Part shown: one piece after another, positions 13,674-27,200 of the stretch
Layout of the letters: the number at the start of each line of letters is the position of its first letter
Position numbering within the stretch: position 1 is the first letter of the stretch
Origin: Sipunculus nudus
Taxonomy: Eukaryota; Annelida; Sipuncula; Golfingiida; Sipunculidae
Direction of reading: 5' to 3'
Length of the DNA stretch: 64,000 bases
Assembly: GCA_026874595.1 (NCBI GenBank)
Contig: CM049310.1
Location: forward strand, 47,937,058 to 48,001,057
Notes under the pieces: generated by a model
What the model was told of the DNA's origin: nothing
Databases searched by the model: none
The model's input: the letters and a program-made list of their open reading frames with translations, nothing else
Program-made: the position numbers and the translations under genes

Positions 13674-13892
13674 CATATTTATATGTATATATATACTTGG
13701 GCCACACATACTTATCTGTATATTTGTTTTGTTTAAATATTGTCAAATATATTGTATTGATATCTATGTTTCTACAAAGCTAACTGTAAAAATATATTAA
13801 AACAATAAAGATTTAATGATAATATAAATGTTTAGATTGATATAAAGGTATTTTATATAAACAGCAATGGTGTGTTAATTCGGATTATTACC

Positions 13893-13946
13893 ATTCTCTC
13901 ACACACACATATATGTATATACATACATATATGTGTGTGAGAGAAT
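13893..13946 (+). repeat. Near-perfect inverted repeat (hairpin)
   Basis: The left arm begins attctctcacacacacatat. The right arm is its reverse complement apart from one CA unit, with an almost absent loop. A short direct repeat gtgagagaat follows. Confidence 0.85.
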
Positions 13947-14519
13947 GTGAGAGAATGTATATATCACAGGTATATTTCGAGGTAACTAGATATATATTTA
14001 ATAATTTCAAACCTTTACATGCAACAGTGAAGGTTTAAATATTTACAATAATTTCAAGCTTGTTATTTGTGGTGTACATAACATTATGTGCAGAGTAGTT
14101 TATGGCAAAACTTGTATGATTATATCAGTGAACATGCAGGTACACAGACTGGTTGTATTATTATTATACAGCCTGAATATGACACCCTGTACCCTTAGTT
14201 TACTATCCACCTTGCCCTACCAAGGCAATACAGTAGAATACATATTTTGATTACAATACATTGCACACACACAGTGGGCTACCTTTGTACCGTCCCATAC
14301 TGAGAACGGTGTACCCATGCTAGTGATAAAGAAGGGACTGATATTTAGCATAGGCCTGTGTACAGCATGGCCTGGATGTGTTACAGAACACAGGGCTACA
14401 TTGCTAAAGAACAGTACTGTAGTTGTATTAGTGCCAAACGACACCTGTGAGATGGACCATATCCCCCGGCCGTGTCCGCCGTCCTTAGGGTCACAGGAAT
14501 GCAACCGGTTTCGGTGACA

Positions 14520-14693
14520 TCACACATGACGTGGGCGACCTATCAGCCAATGAGAGTCGCGCGTTGCGCCCAGTCGAGTATATCTGCCGTGAGACGGCCA
14601 GGTAGAGGCTGTGAGCGCTGTATCCCCGGTACTGTGAACATCAGGAGGCCTTTGGCCAACACCGTCTCTTTCGCATTCTGATCAACCAGCAAA
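14520..14693 (+). promoter_or_regulatory. Probable IF core promoter and 5'UTR
   Basis: A locally CpG-richer stretch directly upstream of the start codon. It contains a CRE-like half site TGACGT (14527-14532), a CCAAT box (14547-14551, in cagCCAATgag) and a TATAT core at 14579-14583. A start site about 30 bp downstream of the TATA-like element would leave a 5'UTR of roughly 80 bp. The ATG at 14694 sits in AGCAAAATGG, a favourable context with A at -3 and G at +4. The start site is inferred, not observed. Confidence 0.5.
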
Positions 14694-15247
14694 ATGGCAA
14701 CTCAAGTGAAGGTCACTAAATCTACTGAAGGACCTACATCGGTCAAGACAACAACTTACACAACTGAATATAGCAGTCAAAGCAACTATAGGCCTACCAT
14801 CGCTGCTCGCGGTTCTGCCTTGTCTCGCACATCATATTCCGTACCAAGCCATGGTTCAATGTACCGTCGTGAAGTTTCCTACGGTGTTCATGGCGGCATG
14901 AGTGGCCTTAGCGTTGATCCTGGTGTCTACACAGCCGTCAGCCAAACAGGGGTGGCGAACATCAAGAACACCCGGGAAAGAGAGAAAAAGGATATGCAAG
15001 AATTGAACGAGCGTTTCGCAAGCTACATCGAAAAGGTGCGCTTCCTGGAGGCCCAAAACCGTAAGTTGGCTGCCGAGTTGGAAGCACTGAGGAACAAATG
15101 GGGAAAGGAGACAGCTTCCGTGAAGGCTATGTACCAAGCCGAGCTGGATGAAGCCAGACGACTTCTAGATGATGCAGAAAAAGAGAAAGCCCGCCTGGAA
15201 ATCCGTGTTACCAGCTTGGAAGAACAGTTGGATGAAGCCCGATTGAA
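14694..15247 (+). CDS. IF exon 1: head, coil 1A, start of coil 1B
   Basis: Encodes residues 1-184 and two bases of codon 185; the donor is gtaagt at 15248. The head (about 1-100) is rich in Ser, Thr, Tyr and Arg, as expected of an IF head regulated by phosphorylation. It includes a Gly/Met/Ser patch around residues 65-72. The helix-initiation motif [18 protein letters not shown] is the hallmark of coil 1A. The start was chosen because it is the first ATG after the promoter-like block and yields a normal-length head. An in-frame stop (taa) directly follows the donor, so failure to splice would truncate the protein within coil 1B. Confidence 0.95.
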
Positions 15248-18200
15248 GTAAGTTACCTTAACATATTTCTTTTCATCATTAAAAATATTTTCAACAATAA
15301 CTGTTTCATCTCACCTTTATCTTATTTTTATTATTTCGAATTATAACAACTGCTTGTCGATATGAAAAGCAATGGTGCATATCTGGACAAGGAAAGTTAT
15401 ATATCTGTTGGCATGTACTAAAAAAAAAAAGAAAGTGATACCTGATGTCAAAACTCCTAATCAGGTAGATCCCACAGGGATCATATGCATATGATAACAA
15501 CACATGAATATTGAATGGATATAACTTAATTACATTGTCTGTGAAATCCATATATTCTTGAAAGTGAGCCTGCATACTAAACCCAGCTCAAATAAACTTG
15601 CCCGCATCATGTATTTGTCACACCGAGCTGCAGTGGTGAAGCCTTGATTTAAATCAAGCACAGCCTGCATTTAAATCTACCTGTGGTACCTGGAATTCTA
15701 CATAGCCGAAAGTGAATTACTTCACTGCCCGTGTATAGTGATACACATATAGCACACTGGACCGATATGTAAATCACTGAAAGGTGCAAGGACATATATG
15801 GAGATAGTAGGGACACGCCCACTTCAGTAGACCGGGCGGGTGTCAAGCACGCATGCATGGAGGAACTTTATACTGTTTAATGCTAAGAAATCAGAAAAAG
15901 ACAACCGCTTTCATTAAGTGTTCATATAGGCCAAATGCTTTCACTATCAGCTACAGAAGTAGATATTTCGAACACCATGGCGATTAAATTCCTTGCTTTC
16001 TTTTTGATACACTGAACTCCAGTCATGGCGGCGCTGAGGTAGTTCAGCGAGTTCTATTTACTGCACACGTGGCACACAGCAGGACATTTTGGCATGAAAA
16101 AGCCGGATTTATACCAAGACTACACTTGAGCCCTAATTATTAAATATAGTCAGCCTGTCGTGCGAGGCTTTCATGCGCTGTCAGCAATTCACTGCACAGC
16201 TCAGATAAAAAAATACATATTTTAGAAATACGGCATGATTAAAGGACAAAACCACTGCGCTAAGCAAGCATGGCGTACCGGTGTTTGCATAAGTTCCATT
16301 CAACAAAAGTGTAAAAAAAGCAGACAGCGTCCCGACTCCGTGACATTAAATTGGGCCGGGAGCCCGCAGTTAGTTGAGTGATAAGATTGCTTTCATATTG
16401 AAAATAATTTGAGACCTGGGTTATTGAACAAGTAAGGTCTGTCCAAATAGTTCATAAATTCATTCACTGTTAGCGTAGCCCGCGGTACTATACACTAAGT
16501 CTTACGATATCTCACGCTGACAAACTGCCGAACCTATATGGTCCTCCAGGCTTACTGGTTGTCACAGAGGGACATACAAATATGGCGCACTCCATGCAGG
16601 GCCTTCAAACTTAAGTGACTTGCCACTCGTCTTATGTGCCCTTACTGAGAGTTTCAGATAATGATATCCGATAAAACTAAGGATATATGCTATATTTATA
16701 CTGTTACCACCAAACTGGCAAAGGCAGACGAATCTGCTCACCAGTTATATATGATTGAAATACACGCACATGTATATGCATATAATACACGCATAACTAT
16801 GCAACGCTAGACCGCCAAATGGGGTCGTTGCTCGGCCTGTAGTGACATTGGCAGTTGCCTCAGAATATTGGCCAGTATAAAGAAGCAATATTTGTTCTCC
16901 GCTATATACCACCAAGAATGTGAGCAAGAAACGGAGTCATATTGATCCGAGCTAGAATGGCGGAGTAACATTATCATATAGTGAGTTGTTTGGGCCACGC
17001 CTGAGTCTAAACAGATCTCGCGACACAATATTCAATTTCCCTACAACATGCCAGGACATAGCCCGCATGTGCGAAAATAAGCATTGATACCGTGGCCAGG
17101 TTTACATGGTCTGATCAGACGCTATCGGCGTCTGTTCCCGCGCATAATTGCCGTCATGAAATAACACAGCCTGTTGTGACAAAAACGTCACTTGCAGCAT
17201 AGCAGCCGCTATTAGGAACAATATTCCACGGGGCCACAGATTTCATGTCCTAATCATTACCACTGACCGGCTCAGTTGGGGTCCTGCAGTCTGGATCCAT
17301 TTATTGATTTGTCATTTGCTTTGAATTTAGTCTCCTTTCACCGCAAGATCTTTCTCTGTAATATCATTTACATGATTACCCTAACCAACCTTACACTGGA
17401 CAATGCTTTATGAAGATAAGCCGGGATAAACGTTGCTGAACCCGAACGTCTGACCTCTTGAGGACACTCGGTTTGACCATACGACCTCTTGAACGCAGCA
17501 ATGTATACACAAATATGGACAAATCCCACATTATGTTCGTACAATGCAAGTACCTTAATCTCCGGATTACGTTGCCACTCAAGCAGCTGATCAACCTGTT
17601 ACAATTTGTAATTCCTGAATATGTTTTTCATGTATTATGCTAGCAGGATATTGAAGCTAATCACCTTCCGATTGCTACCCTGCTTTTATTTGATATTCTT
17701 TTTTTTGTATTTTATATTATTTTATGGTCATTGTTACCACCCGCTGTGCACTGCGGGTCCTATACCTGGTCCCAGGTCGCACATTCCAGTAATAGATATT
17801 TACAAAGCAGGCTAGCAGTCACCTGATCCTGTAATTGATTCACGGTGCGGGCAGGCTTATAACCTGCCCAAATTATTCCTGGCCTATACAAGGTTGTTCA
17901 TGTGGAAACATGCGTCAGGACATATCATATTACTCAGCCAGACGGCAATCTCTCCAACGAGCATTTCTGAATATTAGGACAAGCTGACCTAATGTAGACC
18001 TTAACCGCTACATTGCTGCAATGTTTCGAATTCTCTTAAGGTTTTTACTGGTAGACCCTTCGGGAACTTGAGACTAACAGGTGTTCTAATAACTAAAGCG
18101 AGGTTACTTTTTATTCCCAAACCGAGACTTGGTTGGCTAGCACTGTAGATTTATGTACATGAAAAAACGAGTATGAAAAAGTGAAAAAAAGGAAAATAAT

Positions 18201-21200
18201 CGAGATTCAAACTTATTTGTCTAGTTTGAAAAGCTTTTTAAAGACAAATTCATATTCACCTGAATAAACCAGTATATATGCTATGTAATGATAAGAACGT
18301 TTAAGGGTGTGTCCTGAACATCCACGGAACTGGGACATATATCGATTTTTTGCTTAGAAAGTAGGTCTTTGATGCTTTTCAATCGTAACCTTTAACCTCA
18401 GATTAAAAGAGAGCGTGGTGAATTCGTGACTCGGATAGATCTAATCACACTAAACATTATACAAATGAATATTAAGACCCCATGCTCCGGGGCCCATTGA
18501 TCGTGTCAAAGGCCTATAGCAATAGCTGCATCTTGACACACTTCACATGAATTAAGTAGCATTAAATGTCCCCATCATAGTACACTCAATTTATAAATGG
18601 AAACAATCGGGGCTTTAAAAACACAGGTAAAGTGAGACACAATGTGTGCGTTCTGTCGTTTCTTAGATTAACCCCACTCGGATAAACAAACTTGAGTGTG
18701 TAGACTACCACATGACAGAGCATGGCATGCTGGTATTTCGCCCACAATATTAAAATTGATAATCAGATACTGAAGTGGTCATTTATAAATGGTGGCGTGG
18801 GTGGTAGTGTCATTACAAGATTTGAAACTGACAGTCCGTATGATAAACACGTGATCGTCTCCAGATTGAATCAGACAACCTTAATGTGTCTCGGCTCAAC
18901 AGCGGCGTATACCTGGTTTGCACCAGGGGTGAACACCAGTCAATTGCAGATTTATTGCAGATTCTAGATTTATTTTGAAAATTTGAAAAAAAGTCTGCAA
19001 CCCCTACATTCTTGTTTTCCTAATCCGCATGCTTGAAACCCTGTCCTATATTTGGCACGATAAAAAAATAAGCATTGGGAAGAAACAGAAGGTGAAGTAA
19101 CCATTTATGTAAAAACGAGATTATATTAAGCTTCTCAGTTGAAAACACCTTACGCATGGAGACGATGAAACCCTCTATGTAAATTATATAACCTGCATAT
19201 TGTAAAATATAGTACTATAATGATATACATAATTGTATAAATTATTAATTATATACATCTGTATATGGTTCAAATGTCAATGCATTCTGTAATAAGAAAT
19301 GTGTTATTATCTCTAACATTAAGTGATCAAGCACTTCATGTATACCTTAAAGCTGACCACTTAATAACTTCAGAAAAATCAGTCCGTTTTGAATGAATGT
19401 GGATTATCGACGATATTGCTGGCGTACCTGTTGACTCTCTCGGATATGGTCCCCCAGGCAAATACTGGAGACCTTCCACCTCATTGGGCACGTGCCCGGT
19501 CCGTAAGGACACGGATTAAATGACTTAAATCAAATATAGGGCGGGGATGACCGGGTGTATTGACCTTCCCTCCTCGAGGACCAACCACACAGATGGCGAA
19601 CCCCCGGCACCAGACTTCTGTGGGGAGAGCGCCATTTCGGCCCTCCGACATTAGAGAGTCTACGACCAGCGTCAGAGTGCCTTTACATGTTGCACCATTG
19701 ACCGGACTGTAACACTCGACGTGGATGCAAATATTACATGTGGCAGATCTTGCATCTCCGTAAGATAATACGCCAAAGCAGTACTTCCTCGCAAAATTTC
19801 CAAATGAGAGCTCAGACTGATACCTCGAACGATGCGTAATGTTGTTTCCGTTTCTTCTAAATTACTGCAGAATACAGCAGCTTTTAATCAGTCTGACTCA
19901 TGCCTTGTGACATTTTCGTTTTCAGTATATATCTGATGGTTCAGAATCCATAAAATAGTTTGCAAATACAATAAACTTAACTGCGGAATGACATCGCCAA
20001 CAATCGCCTATTTTTACCAGTCTGAAAGCTCTCTTCTGATTTATACCAAGTCATGACATACGGGCCAGTTGCTTTGGGGCACTAGCCCAATGCCCACTTA
20101 CTCAATGCGGTATTTAAAAGGCTGTTCTTACTCCCGTGTAAGGACACCTGTGAATGTCACAGGTTGCTGAGTGTTTGAAAGCTTATAAGGACTCTTTTGT
20201 TGAGGTTTTTTGAAATCAATCGGACTTACACTCAGTGAAACATGCTTTTTTCAGTCAACCAGGTTGTATCTGTGTTGGTAATATTGCCGCAGTGCAATCG
20301 ATTAAAACGACAGCTGTAACAGAAATACCTTAGGCACAGCTGGCATTGACAGAAATATGTCATAACCAGTGTCGCATGCATCTGCAATGGTGGTACATCG
20401 GTGCATATAGAGCCATTATTATAACTTTAAGTAAAATTAAGTGTTGCCAGTATTACACGATTCATAATACCTATGGCAAGAGGAATGCACTGGAATGAAG
20501 AGACGCCTTTGTTCTTGCGAGAAGAGCTCAGCTATGATCCGACCATAGTTGTTGAACCGTGACGCACATATTTCTGTATAGCACACACCAAAGTTTGGTG
20601 AAAATCCTGGCGATGGTATATTTTTTTGGTCTCCGACTATACTTTATAATTAGACATAACATGTTGATTCCGTATTAAAATCTCAGCTATATAAAAGTGG
20701 GTGATACAAATTCATTTGCGATAACCCCGAGGATATACGAAATATATCACACCTTACAAGACAAATCTGTGGGTAACATTTATCAGATCTAGTGTCTGGG
20801 GACACTAAGGGGAGCTTTCTTATCAGTAAATGTAACATTATTTGTGGGCGATGTGCGTTTGTATCAGATTTTCAAGTACAGGCGGTACAGGGCCCGTACA
20901 CACCGCGTACAAACGGGCACCTGCGGGCATACCGTGACGTGTGTACAGGAACTGGGCTCGGTGACAGGTGATCGGTGGTCACTTGTGGTCAGCAGGTGAA
21001 CCACGGGGGCAGGGGGTTGTTTCGATGGTGATGGGTGCGGGATAGGGTTCAAGGCGTGGTCAGTGTTTGGACACTGAATATATATACATACAAACTGACC
21101 ACTCTCCGCACGGCTGCTCCCTTTCACGATCTTGACAATTCCGTCACTCCCAGACTTCCTGGTATCAGACAGTTTCAACACACGACTGGCTATAAATAGA

Positions 21201-24200
21201 AGATCGATAGTTCGCTCCCATAAATTATTACTGACACCAGTAATGAAATGTTGTGAAGCAAAACATCTACTAAACATAGCAAATAAAATTGTCAGTGCGC
21301 TGGTACGTTAAAAGCTGTACACGCTCGCTGCCATGTTATTAATACATCACAGCGTGCCGAGAGTGTATATTTGTAAACATACAGTATAGATTTACCTATG
21401 TAGTAATACGTGGAACGAAATACGTAAACTATGCACCTGTTCCCTAAATCTCTTTGTTCTTAATGAAATGTTTAAGTGAATGCAACTACCGAAACCGGCG
21501 CGATCAATTACACTGAGTCCCATTTCAAAATAGATAAATTATACCCGCCCAGTCCCAGGACAAGAAAACATTAAGGAAAGGGTCGTCAGTAATCCATATG
21601 ACGTCACTTGAAAGATTAAGTGAAAATTCATTTTGCATCAACACTGATGAAGATTTCCCCTCATAACCATTAAAATCGTCAAATACACACTACGCAAGAT
21701 TTGTATTAGAATAAACATGATATACGCTGATAAATACACAATGCTTGGATTCACGCGGTTTTGTCCATACCCGATGTCTCTTATCCGTTGGCCTCCTGGA
21801 CAGCCCAGTTTACAGTGACTAGTTTACTATGAAATAGAAAAAGTTAATGCTGATTAACTGAATTGTGAATGTTTTATGGATTGAAGATTACAAAATAAAA
21901 GTAAGTTTATTAAAAAAAATGTGATATACTATCTCTTTGGTGCAATTGTGTTGATTTAAATTTTTATTAATTTTAAACTTAAAATTAAATAAAATTTATT
22001 AATAAAACGGCCTAAATAATATAATAAATATCTATTTAATCTTGACCTGATCAGAAGATCCTTTTAAGCGATATACCCACAGATTCACAAGACAGTGATT
22101 TCAATTGTTTCAATTAATTAATTTACTGACATTAAAGGAAACTATGTATTAATGATATTTGCTAATATTAAACGAGACTATTTAATAATGAAACGGTTTG
22201 TGTGTGATTACAGACTTGATGAAGCTAACAACCACAATGCCCAGCTCCGAGAACAGCAAGACCGCATGAACACCCAGCTCACGGAGTACACCACCGAAAT
22301 CGAGATGCTTCGACGCAGGATCGAGAGCCTGGAGGGAGACCGCGAACGCGACAAGAAAGAAATCGCGAGACTCCAGGAGGCCCTCAACCGTGCCCGCATG
22401 GTAAGTAATAGCCAATCGTATTGGACTTCTTTTTAATCGCAGACTGGCACTCCGCTCAATAATACCAGCAACAGGTGCAGGTAACAGGAGACATTTTGGG
22501 GTGGAAAAATATACTTGCGACCTGATTATTAAATCAATAATAGCGACAGGTATATAAGTCATATATGCCGGTTTGTACAGACTGACAATCTGAAAAACAC
22601 ATAACATTTTCTCCTGTAGATTTTGGACCAACTGAACTTTCGGTAGACTATAGGGATAACAAGAGGAGGGTTCCAGTCTAGGGTGGTAACAATAACCTAA
22701 ACTGGGGAGGAGAATGAGTAGAGAGACACACCCAGAAGGGAAACATTAGGGATTAATATTGAGATAACTTATATAAAGCAACTAATATAAACATGATGTA
22801 GTGCTTTAAATAGGTGGAGTAAAAACTGATTGACACTTTATTATCCTTTCAATCTGACACGTAACTGAACGAGATTCCTTCGCCTAACATCGACGACTTT
22901 GCTTATGATATTGTATGCTCCCCACCTGTTAATACAATAATAATTTATGTTAAATTTAATATAAAATTTCAAAAGATATATCATCCTTAATGACTCCACA
23001 ATATTAAGTTTATATGTACATAGTCATTTAGTAATAGTTATGATGGTTTCTTAATGAACAAATATAGATTCAATGTACAGTAAACAGGAACGGTTAAATT
23101 TAAACAATGTATCTGATGGTGCGTGCCGGTCGAATCAAAATAATTCTGTGCATATCTGGGACGTTGCCAACTGTCCAGCTTTTTTGTAGTCACTTAATGG
23201 TTATGATATATATGCTTTCTGAATGAACAATTATAGATTCAATGTAAAGTGTACAGCAACGGTTAAATTTAAACAATGTATTTTGATGGTGCGTGCCGGT
23301 TGAATCAAAATAATTCTGTGCCGGTATATCTGGGACATTGCCAACTATCCAGCTTTTTTATACCTGTGTGATGCGACAAGGTGAAAGTTTGCACCAGATA
23401 ACATCAAAGTGAGTGAGACAGCATATATTTAATGGCTCATACAGTTCCCACGAACGTCATGCTGGTACATGCATCTCGCTTCAAAATGGCTGTCCACCCA
23501 TCCGTGCATGTTGCCCGGGAGAGCCCCCGTGGCGCTAAAACTGCAATACTTCACAGATTCCAGTCTCACCTTTGATCAAAGCAAGCAAATTTTGTTAAAT
23601 GCTGCATCTTCATATTGTAATCTATGTTTGGATTATAAGCTGCATATGGAAATATAGATAGAAGCACAGTTACACTAAACCAAGTGAATCTTAGGCACAG
23701 CGAGCTCAAGCGGTTAAGAGATCCATACCTGTGTGATAAGATATAGAAAACTTCGGACAAACGAGCATTAAAAAAATACCCATTTAATGTTTAGAATTTT
23801 CAAAATGTTACATTGGAAATATTAACATTTAGTTTAACCGGTTGAGGTACTAGTGTAGACTGAAGTCTTCATAAGCCATATTGAGTTATGCAGATATTGA
23901 CGTGGTATGACTTTGAATTAGGGCACACAGGGCGTGAATGTCACTAGAAGGCGGTGTTGATAATATATCATTAATGTTAATGGGACAGACCAAATTTTCA
24001 TATGCTTTGGGTCCAATGTCTGACCCGCCCATGTGATTTACACTGAGAACAGATCAAATACGTAGGCGTATATCCAGATAAGAAGCAAAAAATATCATCC
24101 TCAAATTAGATCTTGCCTGGAGGACGAGGAACTATGGCCCTGTATACATGGTGTACAATTATATAACTGTTAGAATCCATCATCCGAACAAAGGATATCG

Positions 24201-27200
24201 AACTGATGATCGATAATATTGAATAAGTGCTGGATTTCTCAAATAATAAAAAGGTTAAATAAAAAAAGCCTGGTGACCTGAAAATTTGAGCTTTAAAGAA
24301 AAAAAAAAGAAATTTACTTGCCTATATACGACAATAAACTTTGTACCGCACTTGTATTATTAACATGTGACTATTTGCGGTTGCTTCGTTTTTATTCAAT
24401 GTACCACTACTAGTGCCTCTTTCCGTTACACATCACTATTTAAACTGTCATTAAATATCCATGGTTTTGCTGCCCTTTAGGCTCTTACGTACACCGCAGT
24501 TTCGTATAATCCGTGAATAAAATTGGTGCATATGACATGCACCTATAAAGCACGAACGCTGTTCCACAGTCTATGCTTTGGTTGTGACCTCTTTTGCCCT
24601 GCAGACGTACGAACGTGCCCTCCTGTGTAAACTCTGTTTGTTTAAAACCTGTCTGCGTCTGTAAGGGCTTACAAAGAAGTGCGTATGTCTATTGTGGTCT
24701 GTATAATGGTTTGTTGGTAGATATTAATGAATCGAGACCCTTGTGAATTGTTGGGGTGTTCTGTTTATTCAATATACACCGTTAATGCTATACACGTCTA
24801 GGGTTCTGATGAAATAAGTATTTACAGATTAACCCATGGCCAAATAACGATTCACCCCGTCTCAAATTATTTACAACAGTTGTTGGAAAATGCTTTTACT
24901 TCAGTTAAATAAGCCCCCCATTTCGCACTTCCAGGTTAAATAGAAAAGAGAATATACTCTATAAAACAAATTTAAATAAGACGAGGAATATCATCGTTCA
25001 TAAGTTGTCATTTTACTCCAGTCTAGTACAGGGCGGCCCCTGAAAACTATATATATAACAAAGGCTCACAGTTTAGAATAAAAATATATGTTTGGTTATA
25101 CGAAAATATTGAGATAGAAATCACCGTTTTGTAAAGCATGCATATACAAGATAGAGTCCGAACGGTGGAAGGTTTAGGAGAATAAAAAGACCAAGGAATA
25201 TATCGGCTAACACTAATAAACATCAGACAACATTTTGGTTTATTCTGCCCGGGCCGGGTTTGGATTAGTTTGGGCAGGTCCACGGTCTTGTTTGCTCAGT
25301 GCCTTGAATGAATTTTCTCACCGCCTCGGAGAGTCTTTTCTTGCCCGAGACCTCATCCCCCGGTTAGCGTGACATTTCATGTGTTCCAGCCATGCATGCA
25401 AATGATTATGTGGCACGGAGCGGAAAAAAATCTGTATCAATACACCATATATGGTAATAACAACTCGCTGCGTTCCATAAGCTACACCAAGCATAGCGGA
25501 AGTAAAAAAAGTAGCGTTCATATGGGCATATCACTTACCCGTGGTTGTAGATCCGAAAATATTAAAAAAAATTAAAATATTGAGTAGTTATTCATATAAA
25601 GTAGAGATTTTAGAATCATCTTGAGGTAATGCGAAAGTTCACATATCTAATAATGTTGGAATAATTCAAGCGGAAAGCTATATTAATATATACAATGTAA
25701 AACTCGCGATTCATATGGCTTAATCTTGCCTTGAACTCTTCTGCTTTTGATATTAGTAATGATGATAATGATACTAATTATGAGACCACCTGTTGACGGT
25801 TCAATATGGACATGAAGAGAAAGGTATGATCTCCAAATAAAGGGGCAACAATTCAACCCTATCGGACCTGAATTCGCTTGAATGCAGTAAAATAGACCGA
25901 TGCCGTATTTGAGCTGAAAATAACATCGTTTTGTACGCATGATTGCCTTGATGCGGCCCACAGCGGTGATTCATATGTCACGCCACCTGGGGGTCATGCA
26001 CCTCAAAGCCCAGTGCTTCCCGTCGCTCAAGCGAGCCGCCATATTGTCCCGTCTGTCAGGAGCTCAGCTGTGATTTAAAAACCTCACAATCGGGCCGGTG
26101 TGCAATTAATACAGCCCATATTTTCACAAATGATACATTTACTAGTAATATGTATAGTGTGTAATTTATAAAGCGAAAGTATGCTGCGTTTTGGCGGTAT
26201 TAAGACTTTTATACGACAGCCGGTGTTGTGTGATATCTGGCGTGTCACCCAGACGTCCGGGTCCTTTCCAGGTGGTTTAATCACAGCGGCCAAGGTCGAG
26301 CCAGGCGTCCTGTGATCATGTAGGATATTTGCAGGCTTTGCACGAAAGACCGGTCGATCAATACGTTAGCACCAGAGTGAACTCGACAAAAAATTAACAT
26401 ATTAAAAACCTGCTGACATTAAATTTTCACCACATGCATGATTGTGACTCATCTGTGTTCTTGATTAGACTCAATCAGACAGGCCCACACGAATTGTTCA
26501 GTATTTGTGCAAAGATGTAAGTACAATAGTGAGTAATATATCTAACAATATGTTTCAACTTGTTATTTTTTGTGAGTGATATACACAGGTGTACTAAATA
26601 TGTGGTGGAATTCACAGTAGACACCTGTAGCGCGTGGGCCAGTTGTACCTGGTATTGATTAAAGGTTGCAGACGTATAAGAGCGCAAAATACACAATCTG
26701 AACAGAGCACAATGCAAACCACTTGTAAAAAACCATCGCGACGCCAAATAGGTCTGCACTTGTCTGCGGAGGCCGCTGAATGCCCGCTTTTGAAATCAAC
26801 ACTGTGACAACATACCAAACTCTCATTGACGGCACACTAATGGCACGTTTTCACACAAATCTAACCCAGATCCACGTGGATTAATTCTATATCCTGCTAC
26901 AAACATGAATTGAAAAATTACAAATCCTGCTGAATTTATAACTTTTAAGCATGAAAAGCACAGGAATAATTCACATTTTTTTTATAAACCGGTATTTATT
27001 TTTTGCAATTTTATAAAAGATTTATATATTTTCACGCGATTTGTAAATTTTTCGCTTGAAATGAAGCTTGCATCTTATGCCCAAGTTAATAGTAATATTC
27101 ATATATCTCAAAGTCACAAACAACACTCGACTTCTAGTGAGCACTCGAACACAGTATCAGACTGGTATCATTGGTGCTGTGTCTGTAGTCTGATTTATAG

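Larger units (their letters stand above)
1..14519. other. Gene-poor 5' flank of the IF gene
   Basis: Apart from the repeats and the single open frame listed separately, no coding exon, RNA gene or promoter is recognisable. Open frames around the TA tracts translate to Tyr-Ile repeats and are not genes. Confidence 0.7.

Noticed and set aside
14856-15137. 93-codon antisense frame across IF exon 1, and similar ones over exons 2, 6 and 8 and over the monooxygenase exons
   Set aside because: Mirror frames of real, GC-richer coding exons; they cross no splice structure of their own.
20864-21277. 137-codon antisense frame in IF intron 1
   Set aside because: No recognisable domain, no splice context, Pro/His/Thr low-complexity centre; a chance frame is the simpler reading.
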